Position numbers and translations under genes: made by a program. The notes beneath the pieces are model-generated. The model searched no databases. It saw nothing but the letters and a program-made list of their open reading frames with translations, and was not told the origin of the DNA. Shown in pieces: positions 8,342-17,147 of a stretch of 64,000 nt of DNA. The stretch is taken from contig NZ_JAKIKR010000009.1 of assembly GCF_023284025.1 (NCBI RefSeq), forward strand, positions 1 to 64,000, written 5' to 3'. Within the stretch, counting starts at the first letter, position 1. Each line of letters opens with the position of its first letter. Source of the DNA: Shewanella abyssi. Its GTDB lineage: Bacteria; Pseudomonadota; Gammaproteobacteria; Enterobacterales; Shewanellaceae.

Positions 8342-9037
8342 ATGTTAGATATTAGTGATTTATCTTTAAGCTTTGGTGATAAACAAGCACTGGACTCCAT
8401 TAGCCTTTCTATTACGTCAGGCGAAAAGATTGCTATCATTGGCAGTTCTGGTTCAGGAAAGTCTACGCTGATCAGTTATATCTATGATCAGCTGCAGGGG
8501 AGCGCTGCCTATTGCTCCCAACAGCAGGGCTTAGTTGAGAGCTTAAGTGTATTTCATAATATCTATATGGGTGCTCTGGGCAGAAACTCTGCGGTATATA
8601 ATCTTTTTAATCTAGCATTTCCCTTTAAAAAGCCACTTCTAGAAGTGACTGCAATCGCTAATTCCTTAGAGCTCGACTGCCCAATATCCCAAGCCGTTTC
8701 ACAGTTATCTGGTGGACAACGTCAACGAACAGCAGTTGGTCGGGCGTTATATCAAGACATGCCGATGTTTATTGGCGATGAGCCTTTTTCTGCATTAGAT
8801 CCTGTTATGGGTAAGCGGCTGATTAATTTGGTATTACAGCAGCACCAAACCGTCATTATGGTATTGCATGATATGGATATGGCCCTGCAATATTTTGATA
8901 GAGTCATTGGTTTGCGTGATGGTAGAAAGTGCATAGATACCGATGCCGCTGCGCTAAGTGCAGAGATGTTGCAAGCATTCTATGAAGACTCAACACACTT
9001 TATTGGTGCGTCTATTGAGCCCGCAGAAATTGCCTGA
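8342..9037 (+). CDS. ABC transporter ATP-binding protein (PhnC-like)
   Basis: The 231-residue ATPase shows Walker A GSSGSGKS (34-41), the ABC signature LSGGQ (122-126) with RQR, Walker B ending D146-E147 (GDEPFSALD), and a switch His in LHDMD. It resembles phosphonate importer ATPases and would energise the neighbouring binding protein and permease at the inner membrane. It follows the binding-protein stop by three bases, and its stop lies 10 bases before the permease start, so translation is probably coupled. Confidence 0.88.
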   Translation: MLDISDLSLSFGDKQALDSISLSITSGEKIAIIGSSGSGKSTLISYIYDQLQGSAAYCSQQQGLVESLSVFHNIYMGALGRNSAVYNLFNLAFPFKKPLLEVTAIANSLELDCPISQAVSQLSGGQRQRTAVGRALYQDMPMFIGDEPFSALDPVMGKRLINLVLQQHQTVIMVLHDMDMALQYFDRVIGLRDGRKCIDTDAAALSAEMLQAFYEDSTHFIGASIEPAEIA

Positions 9038-9047
9038 TCTTGTCAAC

Positions 9048-10553
9048 ATGAGTTCAACTCCACGGCAGGCTTTTTTCGGTTATTGGCAGAAAGTCACGCT
9101 GATTTTGCTTTGCGTCACGATGGCATGCTTTTACTGGGCTGATACAGAGATTATTGCATTGGAACCGTGGAGTGAGTTGCAACGCATAGGTTTGGGATTT
9201 CTTGCTCCAGATTTTTTAGCGACAGAATACTTATTGGAAGCGGTGTGGCAAACCGTCAGCTTTGCTTTATTGGGAGTGGCTGCAGGATTGTTATTTGGCG
9301 CGCCAGTGGCACTTTTTTATAATAAACCTGTTGTTGCAGCAGCTTGTGCCTTTATTCGCTCTATTCATGAACTGTTTTGGGCACTACTGTTTCTGCAAGT
9401 GTTCGGTTTATCACCCTTAACGGGTGTGCTTGCTATTGCCTTACCCTATGGCGCGACATTTGCTCGAGTCTTTAGTGATATTTTACAGCAAGCCCCTATC
9501 TACACCTTGCAAAATATACCGGCGAATACCGATAAAGTCAGTCGCTATATTTACGGCCGTTTTGCTCATGTGATGAATGAAATCAAAGCTTACGTGCGCT
9601 ACCGTTTTGAGTGTGCCTTAAGAAGTAGTGCGATACTTGGCTTTGTAGGGATGCCTACACTCGGGTTCTATTTAGAGTCGGCTTTTAGACAAGGGCATTA
9701 TCATCAAGGCGCAGCGCTACTCATCCTGTTTATTATCATGATCGGCAGCATCCCTTTCTGGTGTAGAGCTAAATTGCTACCCCTGTATTTTATTGCCGCG
9801 TTATGGTTATTACCAGAGCTCACCACCATTGATGGATCACTTGTTTGGCGTTTTTTAAGTGACGATATTTTACCGCCGATGTTTCAAAGCCATAGCATGG
9901 ATCTGTTACTCGATGACCGATGGCAGTTATTTGCAAAATGGTTTTATAATATCGTCACTGAGCAGGCTCTTCCTGGTATGTTGGCGACGGTATTGCTCGC
10001 CGTCGCGGCTTTGGGCTTTAGCTACCTGCTAGCGTTACTGATGACCACATTCAGTTTTAAGCCATTAACGGGTACGTTTATCGCTCGAATAAACAATTTT
10101 ATCTTACTGATTTTAAGATCGGTGCCTGAGTACATATTTGCCTATATCTTTATGCTGTTGTTGGGACCCTCGATGTTGCCTGCAATCATAGCGTTAGCGA
10201 TTCATAATGGTGCTTTAGTCGCCTATTTAACCGGTAGACAAAGCACTACCACCTCGTTTAGCCGTCATTTTAATGGCAAAATTGATGGTTATGCCTATGA
10301 CATATTGCCGAGAATATACCCCAATATGATGGCGTTACTGTTTTATCGGTTTGAAGTTATTCTACGAGAAACGGCTATTTTGGGGATGTTAGGCGTTGCC
10401 ACGTTAGGCTTTTATATCGATAGCAACTTTTCTGAGATACGCTTTAATGGCGCGTTAGTGCTGATAGGGGCGACCGCTTTACTCAATATATTAATCGATA
10501 TTGCGAGTCGTAGGCTGCTGGTAAATGCGTCTCTCTCACATAAGCCTTGTTAA
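9048..10553 (+). CDS. Fused two-domain ABC transporter permease (PhnE-PhnE-like)
   Basis: From the ATG at 9048 the product has 501 residues, about twice a normal PhnE permease. Two homologous halves are visible. The first contains the coupling-loop segment LRSSAILGFVGMPTLGFYL, the second LRETAILGMLGVATLGFYI, each followed by an acidic/polar stretch. Each half has about five to six membrane helices. A single polypeptide could therefore supply the whole membrane channel instead of a permease dimer. A longer open frame from 8958 runs inside the ATPase gene and lacks support. This is the last gene of the operon. Confidence 0.82.
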   Translation: MSSTPRQAFFGYWQKVTLILLCVTMACFYWADTEIIALEPWSELQRIGLGFLAPDFLATEYLLEAVWQTVSFALLGVAAGLLFGAPVALFYNKPVVAAACAFIRSIHELFWALLFLQVFGLSPLTGVLAIALPYGATFARVFSDILQQAPIYTLQNIPANTDKVSRYIYGRFAHVMNEIKAYVRYRFECALRSSAILGFVGMPTLGFYLESAFRQGHYHQGAALLILFIIMIGSIPFWCRAKLLPLYFIAALWLLPELTTIDGSLVWRFLSDDILPPMFQSHSMDLLLDDRWQLFAKWFYNIVTEQALPGMLATVLLAVAALGFSYLLALLMTTFSFKPLTGTFIARINNFILLILRSVPEYIFAYIFMLLLGPSMLPAIIALAIHNGALVAYLTGRQSTTTSFSRHFNGKIDGYAYDILPRIYPNMMALLFYRFEVILRETAILGMLGVATLGFYIDSNFSEIRFNGALVLIGATALLNILIDIASRRLLVNASLSHKPC

Positions 10554-10554
10554 A

Positions 10555-10608
10555 TCACCGTATAGAGCGAATTCATATACGGTGAAAGTTGAAAGTTGAA
10601 AGTTGATA
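10555..10608. repeat. Hairpin and short tandem repeat after the ABC operon
   Basis: TCACCGTATA (10555-10564) and TATACGGTGA (10576-10585) form a perfect 10-bp stem with an 11-base loop. Three GAAAGTT units follow directly. No T-tract follows, so it may stabilise the mRNA end rather than act as a classical terminator. Confidence 0.45.
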
Positions 10609-10641
10609 GTGAGAGAATGTAAGCCAGTGCTCGATAAAGAG

Positions 10642-10986
10642 TTAGCTAAATAATCTACGTTGGCTTCTTCTATAAATGATGCCGTTGCCACACCAGGCTG
10701 CAAATAATGTAAACATGACAACGCTCGACATGATGATGCTCAAACGATACCAAGGTGCTTCAGCAAGAATGCGTGCCTGTACATAATCAAACCCGCTCAC
10801 TCCCCAAACTAGAAAGGCAGATACGATAAGGGCTAACTGTAAAAGTCGAGTCATCCACGTTGATCGAATAAAGAGTAATGCTGGTGCCAAAGCATAGGCG
10901 ATGCAGGCTTCATTTTGACCAAAACGAAGGAAATGCGCGCCGAGTAATAAATACGCAAGACTGATAAATAGAATACGCCACCACAT
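10642..10986 (-). CDS. Small inner-membrane protein of unknown function
   Basis: I do not recognise this 114-residue protein. It has about four predicted hydrophobic helices (near 4-22, 27-40, 47-66 and 83-103), separated by short charged loops, and a basic tail (RRSQRR). It resembles generic small integral membrane proteins with four helices. It converges on the ABC transporter operon. The ATG at 10986 has a TAAGG-like box nearby. No motif suggests a substrate. Confidence 0.5.
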   Translation of the reverse strand: MWWRILFISLAYLLLGAHFLRFGQNEACIAYALAPALLFIRSTWMTRLLQLALIVSAFLVWGVSGFDYVQARILAEAPWYRLSIIMSSVVMFTLFAAWCGNGIIYRRSQRRLFS

Positions 10987-11196
10987 AGAGTTTTACCTTA
11001 TTGACCTTTAAATACCGAGCAAGGATACGGTAAAATCAAACTAGTATTCTATAGGTGGCTTCACAAATATAAGACTAATGCCCGTCGGCATCGATATCCA
11101 TGGGCGGTTATGTGCGCTAAGGCACAACTCTGTCTTTGTTGATGGCAGGCAATTGTAAGTTTCCCAGGTGGTTCTGCAACTTTCCCAACCCGTTCA

Positions 11197-11928
11197 TCAA
11201 TGCTCTTTGATGTTATCTAGCGCTGATTTAAGCTTTTGTTTATCCTCTTCACTGAGCTTTGCGTGATTAATTAAGCTAAGAATATGTTCAGCACTTGCTT
11301 CATCGTCATCACCAAAGATAACAAAACCTCTATGTTCATCACTATCGCCGAATCGCATGACTTCAAGTTCGGTGATCTGTTCAGCAATAATCTCTATATC
11401 ATCTGCAAGAGATTCAATGTGAATTTCAAACTCACCTTCATTTCGTTCAAACAGTTTTTCTAGTTCTAGGGCTTTCGCCTCAAGTTCACCAGATTTTAAC
11501 TCGATTTTCATCACATGAGCTTCTATTTGCGCTTCTTTACCATCAAGTGCTTTATACAGTTTCTCCAATTTAATTTTAATAGCCTTGTCATGCTTAGCAT
11601 CAATCACAATCATATTGTTCTTTGGGTGCAGTTGCATACGCGACAGCATACGAGTCAGCAGCACTTGAGTCTCTTTGGGTAACTCGGTTAATTTAGCGCT
11701 AATCACATCCTTATCTTGCAGCTCTTGGGCGGTAAAAGCTAAGTCATGTTGCTTACCGTCTGTGTTAACCGTTATATGGGTAATGTCATTCTCATCGGTT
11801 TCTATTTGGGTGGTAAATTCTTTGTGCTTACTGTCGACGACTGCAATTTGCGTCGGTGCAGCAATTAAGCAAGTTGGCAAGGCTAAACCGCAGGTTAATA
11901 GTGCGCATACTAATATGTTATTTTTCAT
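11197..11928 (-). CDS. Exported acidic coiled-coil protein, partner of a sigma-54 two-component system
   Basis: I do not recognise the family. From the ATG at 11928 (AGAGAAGAT box upstream) it encodes 243 residues. There is a signal peptide of about 24 residues ending LIAAP, then a beta-like segment (25-75), then a long Glu/Lys-rich helical region (about 115-200) likely to form coiled coils, and an acidic C-terminal helix. It is transcribed divergently from a histidine kinase/sigma-54 regulator operon and has its own sigma-54-type promoter at 12036-12052. That layout is the same as zraP next to zraSR, where the periplasmic protein is induced by and dampens the two-component system. The protein itself lacks obvious ZraP similarity. 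Confidence 0.65.
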   Translation of the reverse strand: MKNNILVCALLTCGLALPTCLIAAPTQIAVVDSKHKEFTTQIETDENDITHITVNTDGKQHDLAFTAQELQDKDVISAKLTELPKETQVLLTRMLSRMQLHPKNNMIVIDAKHDKAIKIKLEKLYKALDGKEAQIEAHVMKIELKSGELEAKALELEKLFERNEGEFEIHIESLADDIEIIAEQITELEVMRFGDSDEHRGFVIFGDDDEASAEHILSLINHAKLSEEDKQKLKSALDNIKEH

Positions 11929-12000
11929 AATATCTTCTCTGTTGTCATCAGGCATTGATGTATTTTGAGCTAACGCAGCCACTGAGTTGCACGTTCGCTC

Positions 12001-12030
12001 ATTCTCAGTAATTCTCACTAATTCTCACTA
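12001..12030 (-). repeat. Three 10-bp direct repeats in the leader of the exported coiled-coil protein gene
   Basis: ATTCTCAGTA, ATTCTCACTA and ATTCTCACTA lie head to tail with exactly one helical turn per unit. They overlap the expected transcription start (about 12025, minus strand) of the sigma-54 promoter, so they could be an operator or a leader RNA element. Confidence 0.75.
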
Positions 12031-12035
12031 GGTGC

Positions 12036-12052
12036 TGCCAGTATCGTGCCAA
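12036..12052 (-). promoter_or_regulatory. Sigma-54 promoter for the exported coiled-coil protein gene
   Basis: Read on the minus strand the bases are TTGGCACGATACTGGCA. This has the invariant GG and GC dinucleotides separated by exactly 10 bases and a perfect TGGCACG -24 element. Transcription would start near 12025, about 97 bases before the ATG. Confidence 0.7.
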
Positions 12053-12129
12053 CTCATAGCAATGCATTTTTAGTGGGGTTCAGGGCGTGAATAAACGGTT
12101 AACGCATTAAAGAACAACAAAGTAACCCT

Positions 12130-12154
12130 ATTTGAGCATATGACTTCCTCAAAT
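12130..12154. promoter_or_regulatory. Inverted repeat, candidate enhancer site for the sigma-54 response regulator
   Basis: ATTTGAG-N11-CTCAAAT is a perfect 7-bp dyad with centre-to-centre spacing of 18 bases. It lies about 105-130 bases upstream of the predicted sigma-54 start site, the usual distance for activator binding. It sits between both divergent promoters. Confidence 0.45.
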
Positions 12155-12254
12155 GAGGATGTTGTGTTTAAACGTGCTAGGGTTTAAATCAACTATCTAG
12201 GTCAATACCGACCTTGCAGAGTATGTTACTGCTGCGGTAGCAATACTTTCAAGC

Positions 12255-12270
12255 TGGTATTAATCTTGTA
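12255..12270 (+). promoter_or_regulatory. Degenerate sigma-54-like promoter for the kinase/regulator operon
   Basis: TGGTATTAATCTTGTA keeps GG at -24 with correct spacing, but the -12 dinucleotide is GT instead of GC. If real it starts transcription near 12282, which supports the ATG at 12337 over the upstream GTG at 12277 as the kinase start. Confidence 0.3.
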
Positions 12271-12336
12271 TAGCTAGTGAAACGAATAAGAAAAGCCTCA
12301 ATCTCAAATATTTTGGGTTTCATAAAAGAGTCGATT

Positions 12337-13908
12337 ATGTCTATTAAACGTTATGTCTTTCTGTTGTTCGGAGCACTCATTCTTATGTTGGCGATAAGCC
12401 AACTTTTTGTGGCTCAGTATTTTAAAACTCAACTTCAGCAAGAGTTAGAGCAAAGCTCAAAATCATTGTCTAAAAGCTTAGTGAGTGTCGTGATCCAAAG
12501 GGCGTCTGATATTGAGCGGTGGGAGTTTGCGCTACCGGAAGAAAATGAATTTCTGACAAATATTGAAGAGAATGAAGAGTTTGTATTAGAGCTCGATGAG
12601 GATATCGCGGATCTAGAACAAGAGATAGATAACCTTGCCCAATCGCTAGTAGAGATTAGTGCAGATAAAGGGGCATTGGCACTGGGAGGCGATGACTACC
12701 AACAGCATCAATTGGCGTTACAAGAGAAGGTTCAAGCGCTGCTGGAGAAAGAGCGCCGTCATATGGAAGGCGAGCGAGAGAACTTACAGCAACTCAAACA
12801 AGAGGCGGCTAAAGAGTATCAGTTAAGAGTAGAGCAGAGTCTTGAAAGCTTTGAGATCCATACTGATGATTGGCTACAAGCCGGTCGGGTTTTGATCGTT
12901 GCTGGTGACAAAGAAGACGGCATGCTTATACGCGAAGAGCGCAGCATTGAGTTGCCGAGTCAAGGCGCGAATCATCTGCTTGAGCGCTTTAGCGAGTCAG
13001 TATTATTTGTGATATTGCTGACGAGTGTGATGGCGCTTATCCTCGCATATTGGCTAAGTCATCATGTTACCGAGCCTTTAAGTGAATTAGCTCAGGGTCA
13101 TCAAAAATTGGCTGAAGGTAAATTTGGTACTCAGTTAAAAGAGCAAGGCGTTAAAGAGCTTAAACAGATAATGAATGGCTTTAACCGCATGAGCCTAGCA
13201 TTGGAAAGCTGGAATAAAAAAGAGCAACAGATGTCTCAGCAGCAACATCTTGCTGATCTCGGTCAAATTACCCGAGGTATCGCTCACAGCTTAAGAAACC
13301 CACTGCATACACTTGGATTGTTGTCAGAGCAAAGTATCTATACCGACTCTCAAAGCGAGCGTGAAGCGATAAACCAAAAGATGCAAAAGAAGATTGCTTT
13401 AATGGATAAGAGTATTCAATCGTTGCTGACGCTTTCAAGTCATGAGGTATCAAGAGACAAACAGGTGCCACTCAATGCCATTGTACAAGACATTCTGTTA
13501 GAGCTGTCTATCTCAGGCCTCAAGCCCGAAGTGATTTTTGATGCAAATAACCTAATAGCAGTTTACGGTGCAGAATCGGAGTTAAGAAGTATTGTGCATG
13601 CGGTATTGGTCAATGCCGTTGAAGCTGATGGTAAAAAGATTAAAATTGAACTCAACCAATCTAAGAAGGAAAAATCCGTAGTGATAACAGATTGGGGCAA
13701 AGGAATAGATCCTTTGATTAAAAGCCAAATGTTTAAACCGCATATCACCACAAAATCAGCAGGCTCAGGCATGGGGATTTACATCGCAAAACGTCTTATT
13801 GAGAGTCACTACAATGGCGACATCTACTATGAAGACAATCCGGAAGGCGGCACCATAGCAACCATTACCTTTGTCGAAGAGCAGTGTGAACAGAAGGAAA
13901 ATAATTGA
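12337..13908 (+). CDS. Sensor histidine kinase paired with a sigma-54 response regulator
   Basis: The 523-residue kinase has TM1 (about 6-27) and a periplasmic region of about 190 residues, unusually rich in Glu/Asp and coiled-coil-like (70-170). TM2 follows (219-241), then HAMP (about 242-295), the H-box with H317 in RGIAHSLRNPLHT, and a HATPase domain ending GSGMGIYIAKRL. The architecture resembles ZraS/AtoS-type kinases that partner NtrC-family regulators. Its stop overlaps the regulator start (TGATG). Like the divergent exported protein, its sensor is an acidic coiled coil, which makes direct contact plausible. The signal is unknown. Confidence 0.85.
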   Translation: MSIKRYVFLLFGALILMLAISQLFVAQYFKTQLQQELEQSSKSLSKSLVSVVIQRASDIERWEFALPEENEFLTNIEENEEFVLELDEDIADLEQEIDNLAQSLVEISADKGALALGGDDYQQHQLALQEKVQALLEKERRHMEGERENLQQLKQEAAKEYQLRVEQSLESFEIHTDDWLQAGRVLIVAGDKEDGMLIREERSIELPSQGANHLLERFSESVLFVILLTSVMALILAYWLSHHVTEPLSELAQGHQKLAEGKFGTQLKEQGVKELKQIMNGFNRMSLALESWNKKEQQMSQQQHLADLGQITRGIAHSLRNPLHTLGLLSEQSIYTDSQSEREAINQKMQKKIALMDKSIQSLLTLSSHEVSRDKQVPLNAIVQDILLELSISGLKPEVIFDANNLIAVYGAESELRSIVHAVLVNAVEADGKKIKIELNQSKKEKSVVITDWGKGIDPLIKSQMFKPHITTKSAGSGMGIYIAKRLIESHYNGDIYYEDNPEGGTIATITFVEEQCEQKENN

Positions 13909-15260
13909 TGAGTCAGCAACCTTTACATATTCTTGTCGTAGAAGATGAGCCCGATCAGCGCTCGCTCATCTGCCAAATGCTGACAGCAAATAACTACCTT
14001 GTTAGTGAAGCCGACAGTGTTGAGCAGGCCATTGTGTTACTGAAAAAGAGCGTACCGGATCTGATATTTTCAGATTGGAAGCTTGGACAGTTGACGGGGA
14101 TGGATCTGCTAACATATGTAAGACGAGAGCATGCAGATTTAGGATTTATCATCGCCACAGCCTACGGAACCATCACCCATGCAGTAGACGCTATGCAGGC
14201 TGGTGCAGATGATTACCTGTCCAAACCTTATCAACGCCAATCATTGTTCATGGCGATTGAGAAAGTGGCTAAGTCCCTTAAGCTAAAACAGCACAATAGA
14301 CGCTTAGCATCGGAGCTTTCACAGCAACAGGAGCTGGTGGGCTTAGTCGGTAAAGCGCCTTGCATGCAAAAGGTTTATACGCGAGTGCAACGCGTTAGTG
14401 CAACCGATGCCACAGTATTGATCGGTGGTGAAAGCGGCACCGGTAAAGAGCTTGCCGCAAGAGCCTTGTATCAACTGTCGCAAAGACACCATAAACCTTT
14501 CGTTGCCATCAATTGCGGTGCTATCCCGGAAAGTTTAGCGGAGTCTGAGTTATTTGGTGCAGAGAAAGGGGCGTTTACGGGAGCCACTAGTCAAAAAATC
14601 GGTAAACTTGAAGCTGCCAATGGCGGCACCATTTTCTTGGATGAAATTGGTGATTTACCCTTGTTACAGCAAACCAAATTACTTCGCTTTTTACAAGAAG
14701 GAGTTATTTCTCGGCTAGGACAAAATGGCGAGATCAAGCTTGATGTCAGAGTTATCGCGGCAACTCATAGGGACTTACGCATCGAGGTGGCCGAAGGGCG
14801 ATTTAGAGAAGATCTTTTCTACCGCTTAAACGTGGTTCCAATCGAGATGCCACCACTGCGAGAGCGTAAAGAGGATATCGGTCGATTAATTGAACATTTT
14901 TTGAAGATTCATGGGGGGCAATACGGTGTTGAAACCGTGAATTTAAGTGCTGTAACGATAAAAGCCTTGTTAGATTATCCATGGCCAGGCAATGTCCGTG
15001 AGCTGTCGAATCGTATCGAACGTTTTGTATTACTCGGAGATGAAGATGAGTTAGTCGAAGAGTTAGCACTGCGCCCGGGCTCTGTTGATACCACGTTATT
15101 TACCGTACCTGAAACGGGCTTTGAGTGGGAAGTATTTGAAAAGGACTGTCTGCAGCAGGCAATGCAACGCCATGACGGTAACCGTACTCGGGCGGCTAAG
15201 CAGTTAGGTCTTTCTTATAAAGCTTTTTTGTACCGTCTGGAAAAACATCAAATTATCTGA
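13908..15260 (+). CDS. Sigma-54-dependent response regulator (NtrC family)
   Basis: The 450-residue protein has an N-terminal receiver (phospho-acceptor D56 in FSDWKLG, K106 in SKPY). The AAA+ sigma-54 interaction domain carries Walker A GESGTGKE (174-181), GAFTGA at 221-226 and the Walker B region FLDEIGDL. A C-terminal Fis-type helix-turn-helix (NRTRAAKQLGLSYKAFLYRL) follows. GAFTGA is the sigma-54 contact loop, so the protein should activate promoters such as that at 12036-12052. The ATG at 13908 overlaps the kinase stop by one base; the TTG at 13905 is an inferior alternative. A hairpin follows at 15297. Confidence 0.92.
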   Translation: MSQQPLHILVVEDEPDQRSLICQMLTANNYLVSEADSVEQAIVLLKKSVPDLIFSDWKLGQLTGMDLLTYVRREHADLGFIIATAYGTITHAVDAMQAGADDYLSKPYQRQSLFMAIEKVAKSLKLKQHNRRLASELSQQQELVGLVGKAPCMQKVYTRVQRVSATDATVLIGGESGTGKELAARALYQLSQRHHKPFVAINCGAIPESLAESELFGAEKGAFTGATSQKIGKLEAANGGTIFLDEIGDLPLLQQTKLLRFLQEGVISRLGQNGEIKLDVRVIAATHRDLRIEVAEGRFREDLFYRLNVVPIEMPPLRERKEDIGRLIEHFLKIHGGQYGVETVNLSAVTIKALLDYPWPGNVRELSNRIERFVLLGDEDELVEELALRPGSVDTTLFTVPETGFEWEVFEKDCLQQAMQRHDGNRTRAAKQLGLSYKAFLYRLEKHQII

Positions 15261-15296
15261 TTGATATTCAGATACTAATGAAATGTACTTTTTAAT

Positions 15297-15325
15297 AGTG
15301 CGTAAGCTAAACAAGCTTACGCACT
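15297..15325. terminator. Hairpin between the response regulator and the LysE-family gene
   Basis: A perfect 12-bp stem, AGTGCGTAAGCT/AGCTTACGCACT, with a 5-base loop lies between convergent genes. The following sequence is only moderately T-rich. Confidence 0.7.
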
Positions 15326-15345
15326 GTTCTATTTTAGCTACATTG

Positions 15346-15984
15346 CTATAAAAGCACGCCAGAAATAATCACTAGCGATACACTGATAAATACCAGTCCA
15401 GTGATTAAGTTAATGACAGGACTGGCCTTTTTTAACTTAATCTGCACCTTTGGTTTGGTCAGTACCATGGCAATAAAACTAAACCATATCAGCGACAGAG
15501 TAAAAAGTAACACCGCAGCTGTACTCTTAGTCATCAAGGACACTTGCGGGGTGATAAGAGTTGAAAACAGGGTAATAAAAAACACTAAAGCCTTGGGGTT
15601 TAATAGATTGGTATAAAGGCCCTGTAAAAACCCATTTTTAATGCTTAACCCTTCACTTTTTTGCATTTTATCTAAGGCTACTGGGTCACGCCAATGAGCA
15701 AGTGCAGCGCGCATAGCGCCTATTCCCATCCATGCTAAGTAACTGGCGCCAGCGAGCTGAACCAACATAAACAACTGCTCTGAGCTATGAATGATAAAAC
15801 TTAAGCCTGTCAGGCTCAGTAGAGTGTGGCCTAAGATGGCAACGGAGATCCCTAGAGCCGATGCTAGTGCTACCGTTCTATTTTCTTGGGTAGACAACTT
15901 TAGCACTAAGGCAAAATCGGGCCCTGGGCTTGCTAAGGCAATGGTGTGAATGACTGCAAGTGATAGTAATAATTGTAAGTCCAT
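15346..15984 (-). CDS. LysE/RhtB-family amino acid exporter
   Basis: From the ATG at 15984 the product has 212 residues, the normal length of the family, and about six membrane helices. The N-terminal signature ASPGPDFALVLK and the LNPKALVFFITLF segment around 125-140 are typical of LysE/RhtB translocators. These export amino acids or related small molecules across the inner membrane using proton motive force. Substrate specificity cannot be predicted. A longer frame to a TTG at 16074 exists but has no typical family sequence. It is a single gene, convergent with the sigma-54 regulator operon. Confidence 0.85.
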   Translation of the reverse strand: MDLQLLLSLAVIHTIALASPGPDFALVLKLSTQENRTVALASALGISVAILGHTLLSLTGLSFIIHSSEQLFMLVQLAGASYLAWMGIGAMRAALAHWRDPVALDKMQKSEGLSIKNGFLQGLYTNLLNPKALVFFITLFSTLITPQVSLMTKSTAAVLLFTLSLIWFSFIAMVLTKPKVQIKLKKASPVINLITGLVFISVSLVIISGVLL

Positions 15985-16234
15985 AAGAGGGTTAGTATCT
16001 CTGTCGTAAAGGTGAGTCTTAATATTGAAATGTATATATCGAGTGTCTTGAGCTTTACTGAATATTGCTCTCAAAATTAGTCTAACGCAGCAGTGATTAT
16101 GACAGCTAGTTAATTATTGCAAGCATATGCTGCGATTACGGCTATTGAGGACGATATAGCCGTGTATTGTGATTGCAATTGGACCATAATGGTTGGGTTT
16201 TTAGTTAACAACTGATGCCATTGGAGTTTATTAC

Positions 16235-17065
16235 GTGAAAGGACAGATTTTAAGGGAAATGAAAGTACTTAAAGCCATTGATCCTGCTTTTGAAGTACAA
16301 AGACGAGTCGCATTTATTAAAGCTAAGCTTAAGCAATCTAATACTCAATCATTGGTATTAGGCATTAGTGGCGGCGTAGACTCCTCTTTAGCTGGGCGTT
16401 TGTGCCAACTGGCTATCGAAGAACTGAATGCTGACACTGCTGTAACTCGTTATCAATTCATCGCCGTCCGCCTACCTTACGATATACAAAAAGATGAAGA
16501 TGAAGCTCAGTTGGCTTGTCAATTTATTAACCCGTCTAAACAAGTCACAGTGAATGTTAAACAAGGCGTTGACGGTATTCATAGTGAAACTATGAATGCG
16601 ATTGAATCTGTGGCTATTATGCTGCCAGATCCTGCTAAAGTTGATTTTGTAAAAGGCAATGTTAAGGCTCGAATGCGTATGGTTGCGCAATACGAAATAG
16701 CAGGTTTAGTCGCTGGTTTAGTGGTTGGAACCGATCACAGTGCCGAAAATATTACCGGTTTCTATACAAAGTGGGGTGATGGTGCATGCGATTTAGCGCC
16801 ACTATTTGGCTTGAATAAACGTCAAATACGACAAGTAGCACACTTTCTAGGTGCTCCTGACATCTTGGTTCATAAGGCACCTACTGCTGATCTTGAAGAG
16901 GGACAGCCTCAATTAGAAGACGAAATTGCCTTAGGGCTGACATATGATCAGATCGATGACTTTCTCGAAGGTAAAGAGGTTAGCGAATTGGTCAATAACA
17001 AATTAACTGGAATTTACCGCGCCACGCAGCATAAGCGTGAGCCCATTCCTACAATTTACGATTGA
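16235..17065 (+). CDS. nadE: NH3-dependent NAD+ synthetase
   Basis: The 276-residue product matches E. coli NadE (275) in length. It has the N-type ATP pyrophosphatase P-loop SGGVDSS starting at residue 45, followed by AGRLCQLAI. Further family segments are [31 protein letters not shown] and the C-terminal HKREPIP. Only short parts are quoted here. The enzyme amidates deamido-NAD with ammonia and ATP, the last step of NAD synthesis. The GTG start at 16235 is supported by a TTGGAG box 10 bases upstream. A bidirectional terminator follows. Confidence 0.93.
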   Translation: MKGQILREMKVLKAIDPAFEVQRRVAFIKAKLKQSNTQSLVLGISGGVDSSLAGRLCQLAIEELNADTAVTRYQFIAVRLPYDIQKDEDEAQLACQFINPSKQVTVNVKQGVDGIHSETMNAIESVAIMLPDPAKVDFVKGNVKARMRMVAQYEIAGLVAGLVVGTDHSAENITGFYTKWGDGACDLAPLFGLNKRQIRQVAHFLGAPDILVHKAPTADLEEGQPQLEDEIALGLTYDQIDDFLEGKEVSELVNNKLTGIYRATQHKREPIPTIYD

Positions 17066-17077
17066 TATTTAATCAAA

Positions 17078-17105
17078 TAAAAAGAGCGCCAATGGTGCTC
17101 TTTTT
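17078..17105. terminator. Bidirectional terminator after nadE
   Basis: AAAAAGAGC and GCTCTTTTT flank a GCC-AAT-GGT core, with T-runs on both strands. It lies between the convergent nadE and 17148-17612 genes. Confidence 0.85.
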
Positions 17106-17147
17106 GTTTTTGCTTCGCTAAAATTAACGCTTTTCCTTTTATTCCAG

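Noticed and set aside
8958..9047. N-terminal extension of the permease
   Set aside because: The extra 30 codons lie inside the ATPase gene, have a basic, non-membrane composition, and the ATG at 9048 directly follows the ATPase stop.
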